Below are positions 1-9,933 of a stretch of 64,000 bases of DNA, one piece after another. This stretch comes from Thraustochytrium sp. TN22 (lineage: Eukaryota; Sar; Bigyra; Thraustochytrida; Thraustochytriidae): contig JABLUY010000045.1 in NCBI GenBank assembly GCA_013306675.1, positions 1 to 64,000 of the forward strand, written 5' to 3'. The position numbers and the translations under genes were made by a program. Position 1 is the stretch's first letter, and every line of letters begins with the position of its first letter. The notes under the pieces were generated by a model, which saw nothing but the letters and a program-made list of their open reading frames with translations, did no database searches and was not told the DNA's origin.

Positions 1-9
1 CGGCGCGGC

Positions 10-41
<32 letters not shown>

Positions 42-44
42 AGG

Positions 45-1469
45 ATGGGCGCGGCGCGGGAGGCGGCGCGGGAGGCGGCGCGGGAGGCCGCGGCGCAGGC
101 GGCGGCGGCCGCGGCGCGGGCCGGAGTGCTGGCGGCGCGCGGCGAGGACTCGGAGCGCGAGGGCGAGGCGGTGCCGGACACGCTGCGGTTCGTGACGGAG
201 GGCCACGCAGGCCAGCGCACGGCGGGCATGCACGTGGTGGTGTTCGGAGGCAGCAGCGGCATCGGCTTCGCGACGGCGGCCATGGCTGTGCAGGAGTGCG
301 CGGACCGCGTGCTGCTCGTGGCGCAAAACGAGCGACAGCTGGAGGCGGCGGCGGGACAGCTGCGCCGCCTGGGCGAGGCGCGCACCGGCTGCGCGCGCGA
401 GGTCTACGTGGACACGGCGCGAGCCAATGTGGCGCGCCGCGAGCAGGTGCGCGAGGCGCTGCAGGCAGCCGCGGCCCGCGGGCCTGTGCACGCCGTGGTC
501 AACACGGCCGGCATCGCCGGCTACGTGGGCGTCTCGCTGGGCGACGTGCCGGACGAGGTGTTCTTCTCCAAGTTCGACCCGGTGCAGAACAACCTGTATG
601 GGTCGATCTTCATCAGCGCCGAGGCGCTGCGCATGTGGCGGCTCACGGGCGACGACGCGCCGGGTCCGGGGTTCGTGCCGCGCCTCGTGCACCTGAGCTC
701 GGAGGAGGCACTCATGCCGTGCCCGGGCTGCGACCTCTACGGCGTGTCCAAGAGTGGCATCGTAAGCATGGCGCGCTCGCTCGCTGCCTTTTATGAGGGC
801 CAGCTCAGCGTCAACGTGCTTGCGCCGGGCCTCGTCGACACGCCGCTGACCTGGAACCAGGTGCGTGGCTCGAGCCTTGCCGCCAACGGCACGGCGCTGC
901 GTCAGGTCGACTTCATGCAGACCTACCAGTGTTACGCGGACAGCGCCGCGCGCTCCATCGTGCGCGACGGAACCTGCGCGGGCGGCGGCACCGGCCTCGG
1001 TTGCCCGTGCGAGGACGTGCGTGCGACGGACCCGCGCCTGCCGCTCAAGTTCGGCGAACACCTCTGGCCTCCCATCGACCCGCGCGACCTCGGCGACATG
1101 GTCTTGCACCTGCTCACGCCGCGCTATGCACTCGTCACCGGCAACACCTTCGTCGTCGATAACAACCAGACGCACGCGCCCGGCGGCGGCGGCTGGCTGC
1201 GGGCCTCCTCGTTGCCCGAGTCGACCAACGACTTCCTCACCACGCACCTCATCAAGAGCTGCCCGGCCTCCATGGTCGACCTTTGCCCCAGCGCTGCCGC
1301 GCTCGGGGCCGCTCATCCCTGGAAGGATGCCGTGGTCGCGTACGGCGGCGACCTGGTGGCGCCCTATGGCAGCACCATCGCCTCGCACGTGCTCGTGCTC
1401 ATGATCGGCGTTCTTCTCGGCCGTCTCTTCCTCGCGGCGCCCTCCACTTCGCGCAGCGCCAAGCGCTAG
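45..1469 (+). CDS. short-chain dehydrogenase/reductase with C-terminal membrane anchor
   Basis: A 474-residue protein. The classical SDR fold is visible: a GGSSGIG nucleotide-binding loop near residue 68, NTAG near 153, LSSEE near 218 (catalytic Ser), and YGVSK at 232-236 (catalytic Tyr/Lys). It should be an NAD(P)H-dependent oxidoreductase; the substrate cannot be told from sequence. The first 40 residues are Ala/Arg/Glu repeats before the fold begins near residue 62, and these may be unstructured or a leader. A Cys-rich insert (about residues 290-325) follows the catalytic core. A hydrophobic stretch near residues 446-466 looks like a C-terminal transmembrane anchor followed by a basic tail. 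3-ketodihydrosphingosine reductase is one membrane-bound SDR to consider, but the match is not specific. The start is the first ATG in the window; the gene could begin earlier, outside the window. Confidence 0.85.
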   Translation: MGAAREAAREAAREAAAQAAAAAARAGVLAARGEDSEREGEAVPDTLRFVTEGHAGQRTAGMHVVVFGGSSGIGFATAAMAVQECADRVLLVAQNERQLEAAAGQLRRLGEARTGCAREVYVDTARANVARREQVREALQAAAARGPVHAVVNTAGIAGYVGVSLGDVPDEVFFSKFDPVQNNLYGSIFISAEALRMWRLTGDDAPGPGFVPRLVHLSSEEALMPCPGCDLYGVSKSGIVSMARSLAAFYEGQLSVNVLAPGLVDTPLTWNQVRGSSLAANGTALRQVDFMQTYQCYADSAARSIVRDGTCAGGGTGLGCPCEDVRATDPRLPLKFGEHLWPPIDPRDLGDMVLHLLTPRYALVTGNTFVVDNNQTHAPGGGGWLRASSLPESTNDFLTTHLIKSCPASMVDLCPSAAALGAAHPWKDAVVAYGGDLVAPYGSTIASHVLVLMIGVLLGRLFLAAPSTSRSAKR

Positions 1470-3429
1470 CGAATCCTCGAAGGGAGGTGCTAGCTAGGGA
1501 ATTTTCGGAGGGACGTCAAGTCGGTAGCCAGCCAGCTTAGCTGCGCCAAGCCTAGCGCAAAGCGAAGCCTTGTTTCTCGACCTGAGGCGCGATAGCGTTA
1601 GAGTCCCCTCAGACTTGCACGGATCCAGCCGCATGTATGTACAATTTTGAGAGCTTTCTGTGATTTCAAAGCTGCGCACCAACGCTTGAACGAGGCGGAC
1701 GGACGTGTATGCTCTTCTGGTCACCCTTCTGGTTCAAGAATCGCCCGCTCGACCGTCCCACCCGAGTGCACGTGCTAGCTCATAGAAAAGACGTGGCCAC
1801 GGATGGCCCAGCGGGCCGATCCACGCGAGGCAGGGGGCCCGGGCCTTCACGTGCATGTGCTCCAGCTCAACTCGCGAACAGGAACCGTAGGCACCGAGGG
1901 AGCTTGGCGGGAGCTAGCCGATCGACGCGCATCGCAACCTCGAGCCGTTACAACACCTCCCCTGGACCACAACTGTAGGGCCCGGTCGGGCATTTCCGCC
2001 TTCTTCGGGATCCAAGCACCTGTGCGGCACTCAACTCGCGAGCTGGTGGCGAGCATTGTGAAACGAAGCGACCGCAACAAGCCGCTTGGACAAGCTGGCA
2101 GCATGTCCAGCCAGGGGTGGGCTTTCGAGCCTCTCGCTCAGCCGCTTGTCGACGTCAGCCATGGACACTCACGCGGATGGTATCTGTCTTCTGACCGTCC
2201 AGGTGGTCTGTGCCCCTCGTGGACCGAGCAGCGCATGCGCTCGATCTCCGATCGCATGGACTCCGCGTCCTTGAAGCTACAGCATGTCATCCTAGCTTCG
2301 CCACCGATACACTGCGCCCGTGCCGCCGCGCTGCGGCACCTCGCACGCGTCCCGCACGCGTCCCCAGCAAGAAGCCGAAAGCGAAAGCGCACTGCAGCGG
2401 CGAGCGCGCACTTTGTCCACGATTCGCTCGCTCACCTTGTCAGCCAAGTCCCAGGTGACCCGACCCGGGCTGAGGCGGCGGCGGCGCGGTCAATATGCCT
2501 GCCTGTCTGCCTGCCTGCCTGCCTGCCTGCCATCCGTGGCCGGCGAGCTCCAACGCGCCGCACGCCTCGCCGTCACGCACGCGAGCGCTGCGCTGCGCGG
2601 TCCACGGCTCGCGCGCCGCTCCTCAACCCTGCAAGTACCAGCTCGCGGCGCGATGGACGGCCGCCCGCCCTGGGACGGCGCGCTCCGGCGCCGGGGCACG
2701 CCGCGAGTCCCCGCGAGCCCGTGCCAGGGCGCATGTCCCTCGCGCCGAGAGACTCCGACCAGGGCCCCGTGTGCGCGCGGCCCGGCCCCGCCGCGCCCGC
2801 GCCCGTCGCGCCCGCGCGGGGGCGCCGCGCGCGTCTGCGTCGCGGCGAGCCGCGGGACGCGCAGGCCGCCCCCCCGCGTTGGCCCGCCAGCCGAGGGCCC
2901 GTGCCCGGCGACGGCTCCCTCGTCTACGCGCCCGCCGCCCGCCCGCCGCCGCGCTCTCTCCGCCTGGCCGGCCGGCTGGCTGTCTGGCGCCCTGCCGGCC
3001 TTGCGCCCGCGCGCGGCGGCCAGCGGGGCGGCAGACCCGCATCGGCCGGCGAGCTCCTGGCCGGCGACCGCGATCACGAGGCGCGCGGGCGGAGAACGAG
3101 CTCGCGGGAGCCTCGCGCGGCCACGCCCAGTCTCAGCGGACGGCGGCTTGGAGCCAACAGGCGGCCAGAGCAGCGCAGAGCAGAGCAGCGCAGAGCAGAG
3201 GGGAGGGGAGCCGAGCGGAGCAGACCTCGAACCCGCGCAGCGGCGACGGCGACGGCGGCGGCGCGGGCGCGGGCGCGAGCACGGCGGCGGGGCCTGCCCG
3301 TGGCGGCGCGGCGCGGCTCGGCTCGGCTCGGCGCGGCTCGGCGCGGCGCGGCGCGGCGGCGCGGCGGCAGCGGCAAGCGTGCACAAGGGACGAGGCGGAG
3401 CAGAGCGCGGCTCAAGCAGAACAGAGAGG
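1470..3429. other. intergenic spacer, GC-rich with simple repeats
   Basis: No recognisable gene. It holds a TGCC tetranucleotide run at about 2497-2533 and CGGCT/CGGCG-type runs at about 3305-3360. Open frames here translate to Arg/Ala/Pro-rich sequence on both strands with no domain, as expected for GC-rich non-coding DNA. The last 250 bases are probably promoter and leader of the gene starting at 3430. Confidence 0.6.
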
Positions 3430-4236
3430 ATGCTGGCCGCGACGGCAGCGCAGGCGGAGCGCAGGCGGTCGCGGCGCGAGGAGGACGAGGAGGAGGACGG
3501 CGTGCCGGAGGTGGTGTGCGAGACGATCATCATGAAGGAGCTCAAGGCGAACGGCCACGCGTACGCGTCCAGCATGGACGTCAAGGTCTGGAACGCGGAG
3601 ACGGAGCGCGCCAGGGTGCGCAAGCGGCTGCGCCCGTCCGGCGTGGTGGCCAGCGCAACCTCTGTGGAGGAAATCCTGCGCAAGTATCAGCGCAAGCCGC
3701 ACGTCGCGCTCCACGTGGGCTTCTTTTACCAGGCGCTCCCCGGCTACAGCACCATGGATCGCGAGGTGGGCGGCTTCTCGCTTGACATTTCAGACTTTGT
3801 GCGCGACGCCTACACGCTCGACATGAAGCGCCCGCGCAGTACGCGGTCGCCGCCCAAGACCAACCCCAACAACGTGCGCTTCGACACCGAAGTCAACTTC
3901 GACTTTGACGGCTTCGCGCAGCTCGTGCAGCACTACATCGCCGTTGAGCTCAACGTCAACCTCGGCCTGCGCCTTTGCTTCTCCGTCGACGGCACGCGCA
4001 TTCGTGTCTACAAGACGCGTCTCCAGTCTGCCATCAGCACCACAACCCGCGCTACGCATGTTGCCTCGCTCTTTGGCGTGCGCCAGGAGCAGGTGTACCT
4101 TGTGCGCTACTCCATCCAGCACTCCGCGCTTCAGGTCTTTTTCCACACGCACCCGCGCATTGCCGACGAGGTTCGCCGCATCGCCCTCGTGCCCTTTGAC
4201 GAGGCGTCCATGCCTTCGACCATCTCCGCTGACTGA
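3430..4236 (+). CDS. unknown protein, 268 residues
   Basis: I do not recognise this protein. It starts at the ATG at 3430, after which the composition changes from Arg/Ala-rich leader translation to a normal globular mix. Residues 12-22 are charged (RRR then EEDEEED). The rest reads as a folded alpha/beta domain, with a central stretch rich in Phe/Asp (VNFDFDGF) and a C-terminal half with VNLGLRLCFSVDGTRIRVYK. There is no signal peptide or membrane segment. Third positions are strongly C/G biased, as in neighbouring real genes, so I am confident it is coding. The open frame extends upstream to 2320, but that part looks like translated non-coding repeat. Confidence 0.7.
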   Translation: MLAATAAQAERRRSRREEDEEEDGVPEVVCETIIMKELKANGHAYASSMDVKVWNAETERARVRKRLRPSGVVASATSVEEILRKYQRKPHVALHVGFFYQALPGYSTMDREVGGFSLDISDFVRDAYTLDMKRPRSTRSPPKTNPNNVRFDTEVNFDFDGFAQLVQHYIAVELNVNLGLRLCFSVDGTRIRVYKTRLQSAISTTTRATHVASLFGVRQEQVYLVRYSIQHSALQVFFHTHPRIADEVRRIALVPFDEASMPSTISAD

Positions 4237-5568
4237 TGAGAGAGATGCCTGTGCGAGATGGCGAGAGATCGAGAGAGCGAACCTGAGACCGGCTCGCGCC
4301 AGTGTAAGGCCCGACGAGGTCCTGATTGAGCATGATTTCGTCCAGCGCGAATTCGGGTTCTGTCTTTGTCATGTTTCAACACCAAGTGTCCACGCACGTA
4401 ACTTGAACAGCATATTTGTCCTCATGACAGCGTCCTGCTACCTTAATCGCTCGCTGCTTGGTTAGCGCCGAGTCGTCCTGGTCCTCGGTATGTCGCCGTC
4501 CGCCGATTCGAATGGCCGGCAAGAAACCGTCTGCCTGTGACTAGCTAGCTAGCTACTCTATCGCAAATTGGCCACGCGCCCAGTCCTGGCTGCTTCCAAG
4601 TTGTTTTGGGCTACTTAGCTACAGTGCAAGCTCGCACTTTCGCGCGCCGTTCGTCTCTTGACTCGCAGTGGCAAGCAAGTGCGCGCCGGCGGCGCAGCAC
4701 TGGCACAGTAGCACAGCGTAGCTGGCAGCGTGTTGCTCCGCCTCGGCCGACCGACGGCCGCACGGGCCTCTCTCGCTCCCTCGCTCGCTCGCCCGCCCGC
4801 ACTCGCTCGCTCGCCGGCTGTCCGCCGGGCCTCCATGCGGTTCAAGTTCTTCGAGTCGAGTCGGGTCGTGCTCGCTCGCGATGATTCAAGTTCTTTGCTT
4901 CGACCGCCTGGCTGGCGATGGGGTTCAAGCTGGCCGCGGCCAAGACTTCAACGTCGCCGCCGAGCGACCCACGTCCTCGCGCCAGCTGAGCGCCGCCGCG
5001 ACGCACGTGCCGCTCTGGGCGACGCTGCGGGGCCGCGGCCCGCTCCCACCCGCCGCCCTCCCCCCTGCGCCACTGCGGCCCTCTCCCGCCCCGTCCCCCG
5101 CGCAGGCCCCGCCCCCGCGGCGCCTCCGGCTCCACTGACCCGCAGCCCTCCCCCTGCGGCGCGCGCGGCGCGACGCGCCGACCCGGCCGCAGCGTGGCGC
5201 GCGGGACGGGAAGGCGCGGTCGCCAGAGGGGGGAAGCGGCGGCGGAAAGGGGGCGCGCCTCTGGGCGCTGCGGGGGCACTACGAGGTCGAGCGCGCGCTT
5301 CCCTCCTTCGCGCTGGGCGGGTGAATTGGGGCCGACGGGCGCGCGTCCATCCCAGCCGCCGATCGCGCTCAATCGCGAAACGGAGAGAGAGAGCTGGCGG
5401 CGGCCGCGTGGCGGCGCTCGGCCCAGCGCGTCGTGCGAGCTTCGCGCAGCGCGGCGAAGCGCGGCAGACCTGCCCGCTGCTGGCCTGGCTGCGCTCGCTC
5501 GCTCGCTGGCTGGCTGGCTGTGTCTTTGGGGTCCGACCGGCCGGCGGAGGCGCACCTTGAGATCTACG
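4237..5568. other. intergenic spacer with CTAG-type repeats and promoter of the VWA gene
   Basis: No gene seen. A CTAGCTAGCTAGC run lies at about 4541-4556, and CTCG/CTGG tetranucleotide runs at about 4780-4815 and 5495-5520 precede the next start. Reverse-strand open frames are part of the antisense shadow of the next gene. Confidence 0.6.
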
Positions 5569-8343
5569 ATGATGCAGCGGGCGGTGACGAGGGTCGTGCT
5601 GGCCGTGGCGCTGCTGGCGGGCATGGCGCAAGCGGTGGACGTTGCGGAGACAGTCTTCTCGAGCGTCACTAGCGCTCCGTCGTGCTCTCCTGGCCAGGCA
5701 ACGCTTCAATCGGCGAGTTGTCTGAAGGAGTGCCAGGACCTTTGCATCACGAACTCCTGCGACTCGGTCCTCTACTCGTCGACGGCGTCGAACAAATGTT
5801 ACACCACGGCAACTTCGGAGTGCTCTATGAGCAACTACCGTACGCAGAAGAAGGTTACGGAGTTTGTGAGCTCGTGCGGAACGAAGGACTTCAACCTGAT
5901 CTGGGTTCTGGACGAGAGCGGCAGCGTGGGCAGCTCGAACTTCAACAAGATGATCAACTTCGCCATCGACGCCACGGCAACGCTCACGCACAGATCGGAG
6001 CTTACTCTGGTGAAGACGCGGCATGTCGAATTTAGCTATACCGCCACGCTCTTTGAGGAGGCAGACGCGACCGCCTCCGACTGTGCTCCCGAGCAAAAAC
6101 TTCTTTCCGGCGGCTACAACGGCGGCAACACCAACATCGATCATGCGCTCACTCTTGCCGCGGAGGCTCGCGAGGAAATGGATTCCACGACCGTAACGGT
6201 CATTATCCTGCTCACTGACGGCAAGCCCACGTGCTACTACGAGTCCGCCCAGAGTCCGTGCAAGGGAGGCAGCAAAACCGCTGCCGGAGTTGCTCAGCAG
6301 CGCGCCGAGGCCATTTCGCAGACTGCATACACGGAGCTCGTGTATGGCGCCATTCGCGGCGCGGACGAGGAACTGTTTGACACCAACACATACAACATTG
6401 ACTACGAGCTCCTGTCCATCAGCAACTGGGACCTGGAATCGTTCACCGACCAAATCGTCGAAATCATCGGTGATGCCGTTTGCAACACGGAGGCGCCTAC
6501 CCGGGCTCCTACCCCTGCGCCCACGACGGGCGCGCCCACGCCTTACCCAACGACCTTGGCACCCACCAACTACCCTACCTTGCCTCTGGAAACGCCCTCT
6601 CCCACCACTGTTGCACCGACCCTGCTCCCGACGGCGCAGCCTACGAGGTATCCCACCAGTGAGCCGACTATGGCGCCCACCACGCTGGCGCCATCCACCT
6701 GCACGGTGCTTAACGGCGCAGAGCGCTCCCTGGGCTACCCGGATCCAGAAGACGTTGATTTCGCCGACGACTTCGTCGTCAGCTCTGGCAGCAGGATCAC
6801 AGCCGACGCCATCGAAATCACCACTGGCGACGCCGAAAGCCCGACCGAGTCCAGCAGCTACGTCTTCCACAGCACCAAGGACAACCTCGTGGGCGGCTTT
6901 ATCACCAACTTTGTCGTGGAGATTGGCCCCGAGAACGCCACCTTCAACGAGGGCTTCGCATTCGTGCTTCACAACCGCGAAAACGGCAACGAGAACATCC
7001 CTCTTTCCACGGGCCGCGGCCTCGGCTTTTTGCACATTGAGCCATGCGTGGCTTTTGCCGTCGACCTCTGCGCGGACCGCTTCGAGGACGAGCCCTGCGG
7101 AGAGTTCAACTCGTACATGTTCTACAACCCGGTCGAGGGCGCCAGCGAACCCAGCGAGGACCTTTACTACCATCACAACTTCATGGATACCACGGCCAAG
7201 ACCGTCTACAACTTCACCGTCGAGTACCTCGAGCAGGGCTCGCAGATCAGCTTTTACGAGTCTGGCGTCAAGCTCTTCACACAGTATGACTTTCGCATCG
7301 ACACCCTGCTCGGCAGCTCCTCGGTCTACATCGGATTCACGTCCTCCACCGCCTCCATCCCGGTCAAGCAGGCCATCAGCAACTGGGAGATCCTCACCGT
7401 CGGCATCGACTATGCGGAGACGGTCTCGGACGACATCGACCTGGCCTCGGAGCCCAAGAATGTCACCGCCGACGGTGACGATGAGATTGGCTACTCTGTG
7501 CAGACCTACGACGTCTGCGAGAATGCAATCACCTACGGAGGCTTCGGCTCCTCCATGGACGCCTACTACATCGAGACGGCCGACGAGGACTCCGGCCTGT
7601 ACTACAACGGCTCCTCCACGCCAACGGTGCAACGTGCGTCCATCCTCGACAACGGGGACGGCTCCTACACCGCGCTCTTCTCGACCGAGGTGCCCGAGGT
7701 GAACTTCGCGCTCTACGCCACCTATGGTCCAAGCTGCACGCTCGACCTCTCTTACACGGAGGTCGACGGTGTCGAGGTCGCCTCCATTGCCCTTGTCGCG
7801 GACAACATTACGCTCTGCTACTACGGTGAGCTCGCCAGTGCTGTTCGCACGATCTCGCCGCCGCCCACCGCCTCGCCGGAGCCCGAGGAGGTCAGCGACG
7901 GCGGAAACAATCAGGAGACTACGCTCGACGTTGCCATCGGCGGCGGCGTCGCGGCGGGCCTCTTTCTCATCGCTGCTATCCTCCTGGTCCGCTACCGCAA
8001 CCGCTGGCGCCGCGACGAGCGCTACGTCGAGGACGGCAAGATTGCCGTGCTCGACCGCAACGTCATCTATCACGACGGTGGCCAGGGCGACATCGTCGAA
8101 CGCCTGCAGCGGACCAAGGAGGAGCTTCTCCAGGTGCGCGCACAGGCCAAGTCCACCCGCAACCCAGAGGACATTGAGCGCCTCCGCAAGGAGGGCGATG
8201 CGCTCAAGGAGCAGATTCGCGAACTCAAGCGTGACTTTCAGGGCACGCAGCCGGCAGCCCGCCCCATGTCCTTCTTCTTCCGCGCAAAGCCCCACAACCG
8301 CCGCCAATTCGCTGGCGAAACTGGCGACGACCTCGATGTGTAA
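5569..8343 (+). CDS. secreted/type I membrane protein: VWA + PT-rich linker + L-type-lectin-like domain
   Basis: A 924-residue protein that appears to be a cell-surface adhesion or recognition receptor. It starts at tandem ATGs (5569/5572), followed by a clear signal peptide ending near AQA. A Cys-rich region (about residues 35-105) precedes a von Willebrand A domain beginning with DESGSVG at residue 115, an intact MIDAS DxSxS metal site. A Thr/Pro linker of APT/PTP repeats (about 308-380) resembles O-glycosylated mucin-type spacers common in stramenopile secreted proteins. Residues about 386-610 contain an L-type (legume-like) lectin pattern: FAFVLHN, GLGF, FAVDL, ISNWEIL. A further domain follows, then a transmembrane helix near 785-808 with Gly/Ala/Leu and a basic stop-transfer, and a coiled-coil cytosolic tail. 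Ligand unknown. Confidence 0.88.
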   Translation: MMQRAVTRVVLAVALLAGMAQAVDVAETVFSSVTSAPSCSPGQATLQSASCLKECQDLCITNSCDSVLYSSTASNKCYTTATSECSMSNYRTQKKVTEFVSSCGTKDFNLIWVLDESGSVGSSNFNKMINFAIDATATLTHRSELTLVKTRHVEFSYTATLFEEADATASDCAPEQKLLSGGYNGGNTNIDHALTLAAEAREEMDSTTVTVIILLTDGKPTCYYESAQSPCKGGSKTAAGVAQQRAEAISQTAYTELVYGAIRGADEELFDTNTYNIDYELLSISNWDLESFTDQIVEIIGDAVCNTEAPTRAPTPAPTTGAPTPYPTTLAPTNYPTLPLETPSPTTVAPTLLPTAQPTRYPTSEPTMAPTTLAPSTCTVLNGAERSLGYPDPEDVDFADDFVVSSGSRITADAIEITTGDAESPTESSSYVFHSTKDNLVGGFITNFVVEIGPENATFNEGFAFVLHNRENGNENIPLSTGRGLGFLHIEPCVAFAVDLCADRFEDEPCGEFNSYMFYNPVEGASEPSEDLYYHHNFMDTTAKTVYNFTVEYLEQGSQISFYESGVKLFTQYDFRIDTLLGSSSVYIGFTSSTASIPVKQAISNWEILTVGIDYAETVSDDIDLASEPKNVTADGDDEIGYSVQTYDVCENAITYGGFGSSMDAYYIETADEDSGLYYNGSSTPTVQRASILDNGDGSYTALFSTEVPEVNFALYATYGPSCTLDLSYTEVDGVEVASIALVADNITLCYYGELASAVRTISPPPTASPEPEEVSDGGNNQETTLDVAIGGGVAAGLFLIAAILLVRYRNRWRRDERYVEDGKIAVLDRNVIYHDGGQGDIVERLQRTKEELLQVRAQAKSTRNPEDIERLRKEGDALKEQIRELKRDFQGTQPAARPMSFFFRAKPHNRRQFAGETGDDLDV

Positions 8344-8610
8344 GAAGCGCCTGGCCCGCCCATCCGCCTGCTTCGCTCTGCTCTGCTCTGCTCTACTTTG
8401 CTCTGCTCTGCTCTTTTCTGTCCCGCCGTGTCCCGCGGCCCGCCCGCCCAGCCACTGTCTTATGGCAGCACAAATGCGAGCTACCTACCCCTTGCTCACT
8501 TTTTTGCGCTCTACTCCTTACATAAATGTGGGTGGTAGTAACTTTGTTGATGTTTCTGTGCCAGTGATGTTTCTGTGTCAGAAAGCCCGCAGCATCGAGG
8601 AGTGAATCCC

Positions 8611-9533
8611 TTATGCTGACGACAGTGGCCCTGCCGCGCTGATACGACCTGAAGACGCACCTCCGCCCACGCCGCGCGCACGCTCGTCCATGAGGCGGAC
8701 CAGCTGTACGAAGGAGTCTCGCGGCGGCTCCTGCCGCGGTCGATGCGTCGAGGCGCGCGCCGGCTCAACCGTCGCATCACCCTCCATGATGTCATAGAGC
8801 ACGCGCTTGAATTCGTGCTTGGGTACGTTGAAAGCGCGCACCGACGCGTGGTCACTCTCGATGCAAGCCAGCACAACCGCCAGGATGCCGACGCCCGTCA
8901 TGGATGTCCACGCAAGCCTTTGCGAGTGTGTCAGGGCTGGGAGCCGTGCGCCAACCCAGCGCGTCGCCACCATGGACGCCCCGCCCAGCAAGACAGATAG
9001 CGCCACTGCACGCACCTCGACGTTAGCCTTAGCCTTTCAGCTCTTGAAGTGAGCCTACACTCCAGCTTACCTTGGTGTGGGAAGTGCGCCTGTGCCAAGA
9101 GCCGCGAGTACGCGCAGACAGCGACGGCCGCGACGCAACCCGCGACCACGACGGACGAGCCCGCTTCGTGGATCGCCAGTTCGCCAAAGACCACCGTCGC
9201 CAGAAGCACCAGCCCCGACACGCCCGCGTTGTCCTGCGGGGGGAACCTCGACTGCAGGCGCACGTCCACGCGCGCTGGTCGCCAACCCTCCGTCATCTCC
9301 TTGGCCACCGCATACAACGCCAGCGCCGCCACGACATCCCAGAACAGCAGGTACCCCACGCTCCACAGCGCCGCCACGCCGGCCATGGCCACGCCGCTCG
9401 CCAGGTCTTCGCCCGGCCGCGGCGAGGTCACCTGCGCCAGCGCTCTGTGCAGCGCCCCGTGGCGCCGTCGCTCGTGGAGCCACCGCAGCGCCTCCAGTTC
9501 CGCCTCCCGCGCGCGCCGCTCCAGCGCTTGCAT
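8611..9533 (-). CDS. multi-pass membrane protein, two exons (join 9533-9071, 9005-8611)
   Basis: Neither reading frame is complete alone, but a 65-base GT-AG intron (9006-9070) joins them in phase 1 to give 285 residues. The ATG at 9533 opens MQALERRAREAELEAL; the upstream open frame to 9647 starts only with GTG. Exon 1 encodes an amphipathic N-terminus and about three or four hydrophobic segments (GVAMAGVAALWSVGYLLF; VSGLVLLATVVFGELAI; VVVAGCVAAVAVCAY). Exon 2 continues directly with VALSVLLGGASMVA and a further segment, MTGVGILAVVLACIES, then a hydrophilic tail. I do not recognise the family. It is transcribed away from the gene at 9934 across a 400-base shared upstream region. Confidence 0.72.
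9006..9070 (-). other. spliceosomal intron, 65 bases
   Basis: On the minus strand the donor is CAAG|GTAAGC and the acceptor GTGCAG|TGGCG, with a CTAAC branch-point-like motif about 20 bases before the acceptor. Removal joins two hydrophobic frames in phase 1 and forms a Val codon across the junction. Confidence 0.8.
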
Positions 9534-9933
9534 GGCTCTGCGTCGTCTCTGCGCTGCAGGGCCTCTCGTGCGTCTCCTCCGGCCAGCTCGGCCTTGCCTT
9601 GGACGTCCTGCGCTCGCGCGACTCCGTCCTGACTCTGGGCTCACCACGCCGTGACGGCAGGCGCCCTGTCAGTGGGCAGCGCGCGGCCTAACGGTCCGTT
9701 AGGCCGCCGGCGGATCGTGCCCCAGGATCCCCCGATTCCCCGGCGAGCCGCGCGCAGGTCGGCACGTCAGCACGCAGATTGCGAAGACTCGGACGCCCGC
9801 GACGCGGCGCGACGCGGCGCGACGCGCGCTCGGGCCCGCCTGCGCGCGCCGTCGGCCCGCCGCGGGCGCCGAGGCGCGGCCGGGCCGCCAAGGCGCGGCC
9901 GTCCGCGGGAGGAGAGCATCGGTGGAGGTCGGC
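9534..9933. promoter_or_regulatory. divergent promoter region with a perfect 25-bp palindrome
   Basis: A 400-base region separates the minus-strand membrane protein from the plus-strand gene at 9934. It contains a perfect inverted repeat at 9683-9707. The remainder is GC-rich with CGACGCGG-type runs at about 9797-9825. No gene is seen. Confidence 0.6.
9683..9707. promoter_or_regulatory. perfect palindrome, 12-base arms, 1-base centre
   Basis: The left arm is GCGGCCTAACGG, the centre T, and the right arm its exact reverse complement CCGTTAGGCCGC. It holds two facing AACGG cores, the half-site type bound by MYB-repeat proteins. It lies about 150 bases upstream of one gene and 230 upstream of the other, as expected for a shared operator-like site. 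The binding protein is inference. Confidence 0.6.

Noticed and set aside
1803-3785. 660-codon and overlapping 638-codon open frames upstream of the 268-residue gene
   Set aside because: Arg/Ala/Pro repeat translation. Only the part from 3430 in one frame has globular composition.
4948-8307. 1119-codon open frame antisense to the VWA/lectin gene
   Set aside because: Its translation has no domain and mirrors the C/G-ending codons of the sense gene. The sense strand has signal peptide, VWA, lectin-like domain and a transmembrane helix.
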